From the NCBI GenBank assembly GCA_934045075.1, contig OW203745.1, positions 15,186,768 through 15,250,767 on the forward strand: 64,000 nucleotides of DNA, given 5' to 3'. The DNA comes from Yponomeuta sedellus (Eukaryota > Arthropoda > Insecta > Lepidoptera > Yponomeutidae). Position numbers and translations under genes: made by a program. The notes under the pieces were generated by a model. The model made no database searches. It worked only from the letters and a program-made list of their open reading frames with translations, and was not told the DNA's origin. Of this stretch, positions 20,779 to 31,277 are shown in pieces (within the stretch, counting starts at the first letter, position 1; the number at the start of each line of letters is the position of its first letter).

Positions 20779-20873
20779 AATATTCCTGTCTTTATCTTAT
20801 CTATTTAAACGAAAAATTCAATAGTTGAGAAACGTTGTTGAGAAACAATGTATAAATCACGAACAATAAGTAT

Positions 20874-20966
20874 CGCCATGTCAGAGGCCTTAAGGGCGGC
20901 GTGATAACTTTTGACAGTAAGGCTCGCCACTGTCTTACAATCCTTCACCAACCCGGACTTGGCCCC
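20874..20966 (+). mobile_element. 5S-derived SINE, tail fragment
   Basis: Only the internal tail segment: GCCATGTCAGAGGCCTTAAG to CCGGACTTGGCCCC. Both ends truncated. Confidence 0.75.
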
Positions 20967-21256
20967 TTGTAACACCGAACCCGATTGAATGTTCTTTTAA
21001 TCATCAATCAGGAAAGTGATTCCCTTGCAGTGAAACTTGTAAAATATAGTCCGTTATTAGAGATTCGAATTCCAGCAACTCAACACCCTGTAGAGGACTT
21101 AGTAAAAAATCACTGTCTCTTTGCAAAACCCCGTGCGGAGCTCGGCTCTAATCACACTAATCTGTCTCTTTGACGAGAATTCTGCACGTCGTACTAATAG
21201 GCAAGATTCACAGGAAAGGGGACTCATACGGATCACATCAGTTAAAATCAGCTTTC

Positions 21257-21522
21257 TTCTTCCTTAGGCTATATTAGTCCACTGCTGGGAATAACCCTCC
21301 CATAATGAGCTCCATAGCGCAAGGTTGTACCATCATTGGGGGGTAATGCCCATAATCCCCACGCTGGGCATGCGGGTTGGAGATCGCAGTTTGGTGGAAT
21401 TGTACTGCAGGGGGCGCTGCTGCTCGCCCCCCGGTTTGTGTCCCTTAGTCGCCTTTTACGACACCCGCGGAAAGAATTTGGGTTGGTGCTATTCTCTAGG
21501 CCGACACCACACAGCAGCCTTA
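21257..21522 (-). mobile_element. GAA-tail SINE, near full length
   Basis: Minus-strand copy: GTGTGGTGTCGGCCTAGAG start, CGTAAAAGGCGACTAAGGG, CCAGCGTGGGGATTATGGGC, GTCCAGCAGTGG-like end and GAAGAAG tail. Family members: 13782, 30178, 32780, 38668, 58138. Length about 255 bp. Pol III boxes are not clear, so it may derive from a LINE 3' end. Confidence 0.8.
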
Positions 21523-21632
21523 CTGTCGAATTCTATACTGATTTGCTGAACTCCATAAGACCGTGAAGCTTGGAAAATCATGAGAGAGGCCCAGGTCCTG
21601 CAGTGGGCGTCAAATGGATGATGATGATACTA
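21523..21632 (+). mobile_element. LINE 3' scrap with GAT tail
   Basis: Encodes a short SLENHERGPGPAVG-like or, in another frame, IMREAQVLQWA stretch typical of the last residues of RTE-like LINE ORF2, followed by GGATGATGATGATAC repeats. Confidence 0.5.
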
Positions 21633-21639
21633 ATTTGAC

Positions 21640-21868
21640 AGTTGTCGGACCTTACTATCAGAAGTTATCAAGCCTCCCATAAGGCCTCTAACAAGGCTTA
21701 ACGACTGCCATTACATGACAGCCGGCACCAACGGTTTACGTGTATTGCGAAGCACGGAAGCGCTCGGATAAATGCCACTAGTGGTAGTCACGGGACGGTC
21801 ACCCATCCTGCACCTTACCGCGCCTGTTGTTGCTTAACTCAAGTGATTGATTCCAATCACTCGGTTCG
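21640..21868 (-). mobile_element. 5S-derived SINE, subfamily A
   Basis: Minus-strand copy covering the head and middle: in sense it has GATTGGAATCAATCACTTG, GTTAAGCAACAACAGGCGCG, GATGGGTGACCGTCCCGTGA; the 3' third is missing. Confidence 0.85.
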
Positions 21869-21999
21869 CTAGCGTTATGACGATGATGACAAAATAATGC
21901 TAGTAACATAGGACTAAATAAAAAAATATGAATTGCAATAATTAACAAAATGTCAGAATCAAAGGTTTACGTGTCACTACTTACGAGTATATGTATTTG

Positions 22000-22213
22000 T
22001 AGACTTTTTGTCCGGATCTACTTACGGGTGTCGTTATATCGGAAGAGTCCGACCAGGTTTCGCTCCCTTACTCACACTCGAGACGATGACGAGCAACCGA
22101 CGACGCGAGCTCCGTCTCTCCTCACCATGATTAAGCTCTGCGAATCGGAGCGAAACCTGGTCTGACTCTTCCGATATAACAACACCGGTAAGTAGATCCG
22201 GACAAAAAGTCTA
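22000..22213. mobile_element. Long-TIR MITE, copy 1
   Basis: 214 bp with arms of about 75 bp: TAGACTTTTTGTCCGGATCT, ATATCGGAAGAGTCCGACCA, then the complement on the other side. A second copy is at 41676-41873; both are followed by the same TGTGTTGTGCTTACGAAAG, so the mobile unit may extend further or both sit in a larger repeat. Confidence 0.85.
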
Positions 22214-23499
22214 CTATGTGTTGTGCTTACGAAAGTTATATGTATTTGTATTTAAACATCAAACAATCATAAGGTATATTAAGCTAGCTAAGTCGTTTGC
22301 TTCACAAGCTACTCCCCTCTATTTGTCGCGCGCGAGATATAGATATTTATTCCACCTAGTACTACAACGATGAATGACCTTTTGACATCTTGATGCGACA
22401 TTACCAAGAGAAAAGAGCGAGAGGATTAAGCAAAAAGAACTGACTTATAATAAAATAAAAAACCGGACTGCTAAAAAGTCTTAAGCCATGCCTAAGGAAG
22501 CTCACTAAATTAAAGGTCAGGAGGCAGGCTAATTGGTCATGCTCCATTTTTTAATATGAACGGAAATCTTAAAACCATTTCGAGAATTTTGCTTTCCGTA
22601 CAATTTCTATTTATCAGATTTGTAAATAAGTCAATATTTTTTAAGATTTTCAAAAAAAAGCTTTGTCCTTAAATTACTTTTGTATGACGCCAGCAAAGGC
22701 AGTTTAGGTATTAATTCTTTGCCTCACAAAATGTCAACGAGTGATTATTTATGTAGTTTGTGGTGTTGAAGTGTCGGTCGGTTTCACAGTGTCGTATTGC
22801 GGTATTATGGCTGTTTTTTTATTCAGTTCGGTTTTATTATGTAAGAAAACTCAATTCTTATTACCTAAGAGTTGATGCTTAAGAGTATTAAATAATGTGA
22901 GGTAAGACCACAGAATGCACGGTTAGCCAAACATTGTTCTGTGAGCCGACCAACTCAGCGTTTAATTGTCCTGTGAAATCAACTGAAGTTAGTGAAATTT
23001 GTTTTTTATTATATAGGCAAAGACTATCTCTTCAAACATGCTATGATGACGTCACACACCACAAAATTTCAGATAAATATTAAAAAATAGATAATGAATA
23101 AAATTCAAAACAAACGAAATAAGTTTCTTGAAATGGTCCATATTTTTGAAATTAATTATAAAAAACGTATATAAAAAATAAGTAGCATGGCCAATATGAA
23201 CATCTATCAGTGTTTAAGTTAAGCCTACGACTCTCAGTTAGTTCTCTGCATTGTTAATTGAAAATTTAGTCTCCTGTTTCAATTTATAACTGCATATTTC
23301 AGTTTCAACGTGTACCTAATTTTTTTTATTGTCCGCAGCTTTATATACTTTTTAGCTTTTTTTTCTTACCTACTTCTTTTTTCATTTGTTTGTTTTTAAC
23401 GAAGTGTAAACTTTGTGTGCCTATATTATATACCTTGTTGTGTTTTGTGAATTTGTTACTGTATTGTTATGATTTTAGTATTATGCCGTTATAGTACAT
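22214..23499. other. Intronic stretch, nothing recognised
   Basis: AT-rich. No open frame with a recognisable motif and no repeat shared with the rest of the window was noticed. Confidence 0.45.
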
Positions 23500-23705
23500 T
23501 ACACAACTAGGGTAGTAATACAAAGAAAGGCCGAGATCGCAGAAGTTTGCGGCCCGAGCTGCAAGCGAGGGACGTAAATATGCGATCGAGAGCTTTCTTT
23601 ATTACCTCCCGTGTTGTGTACATCTTTTTATGCTTACACTTGGCCAGAAAGCGGCTTTTTCCGTACGCGCAGCGTGCGGAAAAAGCCACTTTATTGCCAG
23701 GTGTG
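23500..23705. repeat. Two adjacent foldback units
   Basis: Outer unit: ACACAACTAGGGTAGTAATA (23500) pairs with the segment ending TTACCTCCCGTGTTGTGT (about 23620). Second unit: CACTTGGCCAGAAAGCGGC pairs with GCCACTTTATTGCCAGGTG (23636-23704) around GTACGCGCAGCGTGC. A (TC)n tract follows at 23723-23740. Confidence 0.75.
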
Positions 23706-23926
23706 GCATAAAATTAATTATTTCTCTCTCTCTCTCTCTATGTCATAAACATGCGTCATTCATGATTGTTAACATAAAGAAGGCCACCACAACAGAGATT
23801 TGACGTAACGTAATGACCACTGTGAACTATCTGTTAACACAGTATTTCATCTGATTGAAACCATTTCAATTGAAACAAAACATAAAGCACGTGTTCCAGA
23901 AATAAGACATATTAGAAATACTCAAA

Positions 23927-24818
23927 AACCTATTTAGAGGCTAAAAATTTCACCCATGCCGGGATTCGAACCCGCAACCTCTGGCTATCCGTACCAGCGC
24001 TCTACCAATTGAGCCAATGGGCGACTCACGGCATCAGTGAAATTTCGAACCTCTTTACAATATTCTCTGTATTAGGTACAGGCAGCGACATCTGACTTAA
24101 GCAAATTGCATTACTTACAGCCCCGACCACCTACTTTGCAGTTAGGTCTAACATCGGAACGATATCACTGTACCCACATGATTACACTATTTTTATTTTT
24201 AATGCACTAACCCGTGCTAAGGAACAAATTCAAAAACCTATTTAGAGGCTAAAAATTTCACTCACGCGACTCACGGCATCAGTGAAATTTCGAACCTCTT
24301 TACAATATTCTCTGTATTACGTACAGGCAGCGACATCTGACTTAAGCAAATTCGCCCATTGGCTCAATTGGTAGAGCGCTGGTACGGATAGCCAGAGGTT
24401 GCGGGTTCGAATCCCGGCATGGGTGAAATTTTTAGCCTCTAAATAGGTTTTTGAATTTGTTCCTTAGCACGGGTTAGTGCATTAAAAATAAAAAATAGTG
24501 TAATCATTTGGGTACAGTGATATCGTTCCGATGTTAGACCTAACTGCAAAGTAGGTGGTCGGGGCTGTAAGTAATGCAATTTGCTTAAGTCAGATGTCGC
24601 TGCCTGTACGTAATACAGAGAATATTGTAAAGAGGTTCGAAATTTCACTGATGCCGTGAGTCGCCCATTGGCTCAATTGGTAGAGCGCTGGTACGGATAG
24701 CCAGAGGTTGCGGGTTCGAATCCCGGCATGGGTGAAATTTTTAGCCTCTAAATAGGTTTTTGAATTTGTTCCTTAGCACGGGTTAGTGCATTAAAAATAA
24801 AAATAGTGTAATCATATT
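23927..24818. mobile_element. Cluster of four tRNA-type SINE units
   Basis: 23927-24187 (-) full copy; 24186-24352 (-) copy lacking the whole tRNA body; 24353-24503 (+) copy starting at the tRNA body; 24504-24818 (+) full copy. Units join at ATTACACTATTTT / AGTGTAATCAT with no spacer, and the two middle units meet head to head. Copies are nearly identical, so the array is young. Confidence 0.9.
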
Positions 24819-24984
24819 AGAAATAACTCTGCGTGAGAAACAAAACCCTCAATGATTTCGGAGTCGGGTAAAATATCCTCAGATTCAGCCAGATTATGCA
24901 AGACGAAGTCAATGTGATTTGCGTGTCTGTGCCATTCTCTACCCACAAGACTTTACCGCCGGTTTTTGAACTGGGAATTTGTGC

Positions 24985-25180
24985 GACTGTTTCCCGAAGG
25001 GTTGCGGTAGTATCAGTGGGTAGAACTCAGATGCCAGGTTCGATACCCAATACGGGCATGAACTGTTGTACCTATGATGACATCGTTTATATTCAAAGTA
25101 CATATTATGCGAATTTGTAGTAGCAATACTATCTAACTGTAAAGGGAAACATCGTGAGGAAACCCGTGGCTTGGTTAGAT
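24985..25180 (+). mobile_element. tRNA-like SINE with GTGAGGAAACC signature, copy 2
   Basis: Head with GGGTAGAACTCAGATGCCAG and GGTTCGATACCCAATACGGG, body with GGGAAACATCGTGAGGAAACC-type signature (25142-25162). Related to 9955-10200. Confidence 0.6.
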
Positions 25181-25361
25181 TTGCGAGTATGGAGTTGTCT
25201 TTCCTTTGGGCCGACTAAGCTGTCAGATGCTATAGGTGCTGGGCAAGTTCACTTCATCTAAAAGTCAATGTCCCCATTCAACCATTTAATGTGAGTGCAG
25301 GTGGCGCTGGACGCTGTATATCATCTCATTACGTAGATACAAAGTTTTATGTACCGACCCG

Positions 25362-25632
25362 AGAACCGCTCGTAGCCATTAAACCGTATCTTAAACCATT
25401 ACGAAGGTTAAGCAACATAGGGCGTGTTCAGTGCATGGATGGGTGACCGTCTATGACTAACGCTAAAGGCATTTATCGAGCAGTTCCGTGCTTCGCAAGG
25501 CACGCTAAGCAGTTGGTGCCGGCTGCCGGCGGTAGATGGCAGTCGTTAAGCCCAGTCAAGGTCTTAGTCACTAGGAGCCACTAGTCTTGCAATCCTCCAC
25601 TAATTCGGACTTGGCCTCCGTGGTGGAGTATG
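25362..25632 (+). mobile_element. 5S-derived SINE, subfamily B
   Basis: Subfamily B has the closest match to 5S rRNA: GAAGGTTAAGCAACATAGGG followed by GTGCATGGATGGGTGACCG, the 5S A-box to C-box region, then GACTAACGCTAAAGGC. The 3' end is lost after GTGGTGGAGTATGGC. Confidence 0.85.
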
Positions 25633-26082
25633 GCTTAAACTTAATGGGTTGACAGTGAGAAAAGTTTTTTGTAAAGGATGTCTGTACAATAAATAATGTA
25701 TTATTTATATTTCCGCCGGAATGCTTCTTCAAACTGACACCATGTAGTATGATAGATCGGACTGGAAAGGTCTTAGTTTTTAAAGATTATTTTCTTTGTA
25801 GAAATTGGTAACGAGTGTTTGACTTTGGGGTTTGGATTTTATAATCCTCTTAGAGTCACTACTATTTAAGTTTCTCAATAAGCTTCATTCGTTAGTGGAA
25901 TTAATTAATTTAATCAGCTGGGCAGTTTCAAGAAGTTTCCAACTCAAATAGATGGCGTAAATTAGTAGAACAGAAAAAAATGTACTGGAAACAAGTATTA
26001 ATAAAATAGAATGGAAAAAGTTTCGATCAACCGCCACTGCTAGGGAGGCAGTTAACATGTATTTTTTGGGTTTTTAATCGAC
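25633..26082. other. Intronic stretch, nothing recognised
   Basis: AT-rich sequence without recognisable gene or repeat. Confidence 0.4.
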
Positions 26083-26195
26083 ATGAACCCTTGCATGTCC
26101 CCACTGCTGGGGCACGGGTCTCTTCCTGCATCGCAGGAAGGTTAGGCCATACTCCTCCAGTCCGGGTTGGTGGAGAATAATACCTCCACCAACCA
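26083..26195 (-). mobile_element. 5S-derived SINE, tail fragment
   Basis: Minus-strand 3' tail only: in sense ends GGGACATGCAAGGGTT with the CAGGAAG and CAGCAGTGGGG hairpin words. Confidence 0.75.
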
Positions 26196-26527
26196 ATATA
26201 ATCAAAATAAAATCCATTATGGTTAAGCGTATAAATTAGGGTTAACTACATCGTGCTTACGACTAGAAACAAGTATAAAAAGGCACCGAAATGGCTGCTT
26301 TCAAGGTAAAAAAGAAGCTTAAAATACCCAGATTGTAAGAGAAAAAAATGTGTAATATAATCCAATACACCCGTGTGAAAAATCCCATTAATCTTAAGTA
26401 ATTTATTCTACTCATTAATATTTACAACGTCTGTTATGAGACCAGCTCAGAACCCGCGAAAAAATATGAGCCGTTTCTCATGAATAATGTTTATTTGTCT
26501 TCAAACATAGTAAGGCACAATAATTTA

Positions 26528-26766
26528 CAGACCAACCTAACTGCAAAATAGGCACTCGGGGCTGCAGGTGATGCAAATTGCTTCAGCCAGATGTGACTGC
26601 CTGTACGTAATATAGAAATCGTCGCCCGCCCATTACCTCAATTGAAAAAAAGCGCTGGCACGGATAGCCAGAGGTCGCGAGATCGAATCCCGGCATGGGT
26701 GGAATTTTTAGCCTCCAAATAGGTTTTTAAAATGGTCCTTAGCACGGGTTGGTGCATTAAAAATTA
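26528..26766 (+). mobile_element. tRNA-type SINE (family a)
   Basis: Starts in the 5' leader (CCTAACTGCAAAATAGGC), tRNA-like body with several changes (GATCGAATCCCGGCATGGG), 3' end TTAAAAATTATA. An older, diverged copy. 26196-26527 before it holds nothing recognised. Confidence 0.8.
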
Positions 26767-26799
26767 TAGAACAAAGATAACATTTTTTTTACCACACCT

Positions 26800-27017
26800 A
26801 CTCAGAACCGACCGACAACCGTTGGAGTAAACGTGTCCTTGAGTGGAGACCGCGATTCGGCAAACGTAGTGTAGGATGTCCTCCGACCAGGTGGGATGAC
26901 AATCTGCGAAAAACTGCAGGCAGACGCTGGATGCGGCAAGCTGAAGACAGGGCGCTATGGCGCTCATTAGGGGTCCAGCAGTGGACTAGTACAGCCTGAC
27001 GACGACGACGACGAATG
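26800..27017 (+). pseudogene. LINE ORF2 C-terminus with GAC tail
   Basis: Encodes RWSKRVLEWRPRFGKRSVG, PPTRWDDNLRKTAGRRWM and RQAEDRALWRSL, the very C-terminal signature of a common insect RTE/Jockey-like LINE, followed by CAGCAGTGGACTAGTACAGC and a GACGACGAC tail. Related pieces at 29703-29900, 57150-57312 and 58760-59115. Confidence 0.75.
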
Positions 27018-27159
27018 CTAGACCAACACATATTGACGAAAAAATTCACAGATCTTTTTTCAAAAAGTGTCTGTACAATCTCGCGATCATGTTATCTTGA
27101 GTAAGACAAAAACACTAGGGCCAGGACCTTTTTTTTAAAGAATAAATTTGGAATTTCTT

Positions 27160-27250
27160 TCTCAGCTTCTTCTCCACATAAATATTAATTGTGAAACTAA
27201 TAACTTCGACATTCATTAAGTAAATATTTTGTGTAATTCAGGTAACTTAG
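27160..27250 (+). mobile_element. LINE 3' tail fragment
   Basis: TTCTTCTCCACATAAATATT, then CGACATTCATTAAGTAAATA: same 3' UTR family as 12610-12715. Confidence 0.45.
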
Positions 27251-27255
27251 AACTT

Positions 27256-27508
27256 AGAAGCGCTCGTGGCCTAGTCGAACGGAGTGATTGAAATCAATCA
27301 CTTGAGTTAAGCAACAACAGGCGCGGTAAGGTGCCGGATACCGTCCTGTGGTGGTCACAGGTAACGTGCCTTGCGAAGCACGGAACCGCTCGGAAAAATG
27401 CCACTAGCATTAGTCATAGACGGTTTACCCATCCATACACTGAATGCGCCCTGTGTTGCTTAACACTCGTGATCGTTTTGGTACATGCCAGGTTTCAAAC
27501 CCGCAAAA
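27256..27508. mobile_element. Inverted pair of 5S-derived SINE heads
   Basis: 27256-27360 is a subfamily A head in plus orientation (GTTAAGCAACAACAGGCGCG). It joins at about 27362 a subfamily B head in minus orientation (AACGTGCCTTGCGAAGCACG to TGTTGCTTAACACTCGTGAT). No 3' tails are present on either. Confidence 0.8.
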
Positions 27509-28126
27509 CGATGTGAAGATACCGTCCTACCGATGCCGCCGCTGAATACTCGGCAAAATGTGGGAGAAATTAAAAACGAATTTATCTTTCGAATCCTTTT
27601 AAATAACAACTCCTATCCTAACCCGCATTCAAGCCACGTAGAGTCCACAAGTTGAGCAAGCAGTCTCAAATCAAAACTCAATTCAGCGAAGCAAGAATTC
27701 AATTTAGTATGTACAAGCGGTTGGCGCAGTTATTTATGCTGGCGGTACGCTTGGCTATACGTAACATTTAGATTTATTTATTTACAGAGTACTTGTAACA
27801 TAACAGTGAACACCAAATCGTTACAGAACTAAGGACAACCTCTCACAGCGATCTCTCTAGCATTATCTTACATTCATCCATCAAAACTTAAAACCTAACA
27901 TAAAACATAACATAGCACTGGTAACATATCGCGGATGTGAAACATAAGCGCTCTGGTAGATCTGCAGTCAGCGAACATACACTTAGCGGTACCAACCACT
28001 TTATACATTTCGATAAAGTTAAAGTTCTAACTCGAGAAGACCGTTTCTTCCCTAGAATGATACGCGAGGCAATAGAGATCCGCCGGCATCTAAATTTTAA
28101 TGGAGATCGTGGTTGGAACTGTACTG
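27509..28126. other. Intronic stretch with a weak LINE tail
   Basis: 27770-27900 resembles an antisense LINE 3' UTR (TTTATTTATTTACAGAGTAC). A 66-codon plus-strand frame at 27937-28137 has no recognised motif. Confidence 0.4.
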
Positions 28127-28427
28127 TACCCACATGATATCGTTCCGATGTTAAACCTAACTGCAAAGTAGGTAGTCGGGGCTGTAAGTAATGCAATTTG
28201 CTTAAGTCAGATGTCGCTGCCTGTACGTAATACAGAGAATATTGTAAAGAGGTTCGAAATTTCACTGATGCCGTGAGTCGCCCATTGGCTCAATTGGTAG
28301 AGCGCTGGTACGGATAGCCAGAGGTTGCGGGTTCGAATCCCGGCATGGGTGAAATTTTTAGCCTCTAAATAGGTTTTTAAATTTGTTCCTTAGCACGGAT
28401 TAGTGCATTAAAAATAAAAATAGTGTA
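28127..28427 (+). mobile_element. tRNA-type SINE (family a), near full length
   Basis: Starts TACCCACATGATATCGTTCC (junction altered at the first bases) and continues through leader, tRNA body and tail to AAATAGTGTAA. Nearly identical to 24504-24818. Confidence 0.9.
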
Positions 28428-28768
28428 AACGATATTTTACCATTTTAATTGGACTACGACCTATTCTCAGACTTACTAAATATACACAAAAATATTCATA
28501 AAAATCGGTGAAACAGTTTAGGAGTTCAACAGCAAACATTGTGACAGGGGCTGCTCTATAGATGAGTCTGTATATTTGCACGTGATTGAAGCCCGTATGA
28601 TCCGCGGATTGGCGTCAAATCGACTGCGAATTCCAATTTCGAATTCCATCCATGGACGTAATTTGTTTTCATGTACTAAGCTGCTCGTCTAAAAACACTG
28701 AAATGAAACATTACCAACGACCCGACTGCTGGGCATTATCTACTAAGCAGGCGGGACCAACCTAGGTA

Positions 28769-29192
28769 CAGTCTGTTAGCTTTTAGAACATACCTCGGGC
28801 TCTAGAGTAGGCTTCGGTTTTTGCCGAAAGCACGCGAGTGTAATACTACTGCCTGCTCTGTATATAACTTCTCTTCACTATTTTGAAAAGTTATGTAAAT
28901 TATACTATTTTTATTTTTAATGCACTAACCCTTTTAATGAAATAGAGTAAAAGGGTTTGAAATTTCACTGATGCCGGTGAGTCGCCCATTAGCTCAGTTG
29001 GAAAGAGCGCTGGCACGGATAGCCAGAGGTCGCGGGTTCGAATCCCGGCATGGGTGGAATTTTTAGCCTCTAAATAGGTTTTTTAAAGTTATGTAAATTT
29101 AAGTGTTATATTAGTTCCGATATTTCTATTTCAGGAATATATCAGATTCTATCCGATAGTAGCCGAGGTATATTCTAAAAGCTAACAGACTG
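28769..29192. mobile_element. TA-flanked MITE, copy 2, with nested SINE
   Basis: CAGTCTGTTAGCTTTTAGAA at the left and its complement at the right, flanked by TA (28767-28768, 29193-29194). The interior GAGTAGGCTTCGGTTTTTGCC matches copies 1 and 3. The extra length is a SINE at 28905-29087. Confidence 0.88.
28905..29087 (+). mobile_element. tRNA-type SINE nested in MITE
   Basis: A few bases of inverted 3' end (CTATTTTTATTTTTAATGCAC) precede a plus-strand unit from TTTCACTGATGCCGG through the tRNA body to AGGTTTTTTAAAG. This again is an inverted arrangement, with AGTTATGTAAATT flanking on both sides (28878-28900 area and 29088-29100) as a probable target duplication. Confidence 0.8.
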
Positions 29193-29334
29193 TACCACGC
29201 AATTTTGAATTTGGCTCCGCGATCGAGTGTCCGCATGTCCAACCGCTTATTTCACATTTGCATTAGGCTCTTGAAGGCTCTCCGAGTTTGTGATCAGAGC
29301 CTTGATTATAATAATCATCTTTATCATCCACACA

Positions 29335-29695
29335 TAATGTCCCCACCGAGGGGCACGGGTCTCTTCCCTGAGGAAGGTATAGGCCATACTCCACCACGGG
29401 GGCCAATTCCGGATTGGTGGAGGCCTGCAAAACTAGTGGCTGGTCTTACTGTCAAAAGTTTTCAAGCCGCCCTAAGGCCACTGACTTGGCTTAACGACTG
29501 CCATCTATCAACGGCAGACGGCACCAACTACTTAACGTGCCTTGCGATTGCGAAGAACGGATTCGCTCGGAAAAACGCCACTAGCGTTAGTCATAGACGG
29601 TTTACCCATTCATGCACTGAACGCGCCCTATGTTGCTAAGCCTTTGTGATCGTTTAAGATCACTCAGGCAGCCGGGGCTACGAGCGATTAATACG
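29335..29695 (-). mobile_element. 5S-derived SINE, subfamily B, near full length
   Basis: Sense reading: TCGTAGCCCCGGCTGCC, GATCTTAAACGATCAC, the 5S-like AGCAACATAGGGCGCG, GTGCATGAATGGGTAAACCG, then the shared tail to GGGGACATTATG. Diagnostic for subfamily B. Confidence 0.85.
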
Positions 29696-29702
29696 TAATA
29701 CT

Positions 29703-29900
29703 CAACGACATTGTGCGAACATTTGACCGCAAGTCTACCCACTGACCGTCTTCCTGTCCTCGGCCCCCACTCTGTGATTGCTCTGGTCCACCTGCCATTT
29801 TTCCATTTCAGTCTCGAGACTCTTTCGTTTATGTCGTCAACTTTTGTCCGGCGACGGATGACGACGCGTTCAATTTACTTTCATCACAAAATGTACTGAA
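29703..29900 (-). pseudogene. LINE ORF2 C-terminal remnant
   Basis: Minus strand encodes RRRTKVDDINERVSRLKW, then GRWTRAITEWGPRTGRRSVG, the same C-terminal signature as 58760-59115, with a deletion between the two pieces. No 3' UTR remains. Confidence 0.65.
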
Positions 29901-30072
29901 ATGACGGAACGAAACCCACACGGAAAGGACAGGGCGAGGGCGCGAATTCTATCATCATCAGCCATTCAACGTCGACGCGAATTCAATACAGCGCGTCTTT
30001 TCTGCTCCCTCGTCCGATGTCCTTCTTGTTAAGTGGGACGTTTATAGCCTGCAAATACATATTAAACAATTG

Positions 30073-30710
30073 AACGAAGCGCTCGTGGCCTAGTGGAACC
30101 CAGTAATTTGAATCAATCACTTTAGTTAAGCAACAACAGGCGCGGGCATGTGCTGGATGGGTGAGCGTCCCGTGACTTCTTCTTCTTCAGGCTATATTAG
30201 TCCACTGCTGGACATAGCCTTATGAGTGCAAGGTTGTGCCATCATTGGGGGGTAATGCCCATAATCCCCACGCTGGGCATGCGGGTTGGGGATCGCAGGT
30301 TGGTGGAATTGTACTGCAGGGGGCGCTGCTGCCCACCCCTCGGTTTGTGTCCCTTAATCGCCTTTTACGACACCCGCGGGAAGAATTTGGGTTGGTGCTA
30401 TTCTTTAGGCCGACACCACACAGCTCGGTAGTCCCGTGACTACCGCTAGTGCATTTTTTTCCGAGCGCTTCCGTGCTTCGCTAGGCACGTTAAGCCGTTC
30501 GTGCCAGCTGTCTTGTAATGGCAGTCGTTAAATCATGTCAGAGGCCTTATGGACGGCTTGATAACTTCTGACAGTAAGGCCCGCCACTGTCTTACAATCT
30601 TACACCAAACCGGACTTGGCCCCCGTGGTGGAATATGGCCTAAACTTCCTGCGATGCAGGAAGAGACCCGTGTCCCAGCAGTGGGGACATATAACGGGTT
30701 GATATCTAAT
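30073..30710 (+). mobile_element. 5S-derived SINE, subfamily A, split by another SINE
   Basis: Head to GTCCCGTGACT at 30177, then a 253-bp insertion, then GTCCCGTGACT again at 30431 and the rest through AGCAGTGGGGACATATAACG and GGGTTGATATC. Full length once the insertion is discounted. Confidence 0.9.
30178..30430 (-). mobile_element. GAA-tail SINE with 11-bp target duplication
   Basis: Complete minus-strand copy, tail CTTCTTCTTC at the left. GTCCCGTGACT is repeated at 30167-30177 and 30431-30441, proving insertion by target-primed reverse transcription into an existing 5S-derived SINE, and giving the exact ends of this family (253 bp). Confidence 0.92.
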
Positions 30711-30919
30711 ATTAAACAGGTCCATACACACCCAAATCCCTATATTATACAGCGCCTATTTCAATCCCCAAAACAAAGCCCCGATTAAATAAAAATACTT
30801 ACCCGATAAATACTGGCATTTTCCTGGGTAAAGGCTCTCAATGGCGCGCGTAACAAATTCAACGCAAATCAAATGATCGGTCGGGGAAGCGTCACAGAAT
30901 ATCGTACAACATAAACTCA

Positions 30920-31277
30920 CGCCTGTATCACGGAGGGGTAGGCAGAGACGAGGACTTGCCTTTTACCACAATCCTAAACCTCTTTCACTTCAACATTAAT
31001 TATAGTCGTTGCATGCATGCACGCCAGTTTTGGGTACTTATCGTATCAGCATCAACATCAATCCATTATGTCCCCAATGATGGCACGGGTCTCTTTTCTT
31101 AGGAAGGTATAGGCCATACTCCACCACGGGGGCCAAGTCCGGATTGGAGGAGGCTTGCAAGACTAGTGGCTGGTCTTACTGTCAGAAGTTTTCAAGCCGC
31201 CCCGAGCACTCTCACTTGGCTTAACGTCTGCCATCTATCGACGGCAGCCGGCAGCAACAGCTTAACGTGCCTTACAT
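30920..31277 (-). mobile_element. LINE 3' scrap followed by 5S-derived SINE
   Basis: 30920-31030: GCCTGTATCACGGAGGGGTA to GTTGCATGCATGCACGCC, 3' end of the RTE-like element at 5258. 31060-31277 (-): subfamily B tail and middle of the 5S-derived SINE, cut at AACGTGCCTT. Confidence 0.7.

Noticed and set aside
25362..25470. 5S rRNA gene
   Set aside because: Only the internal promoter part resembles 5S; the flanks and the fused tail are those of a SINE.
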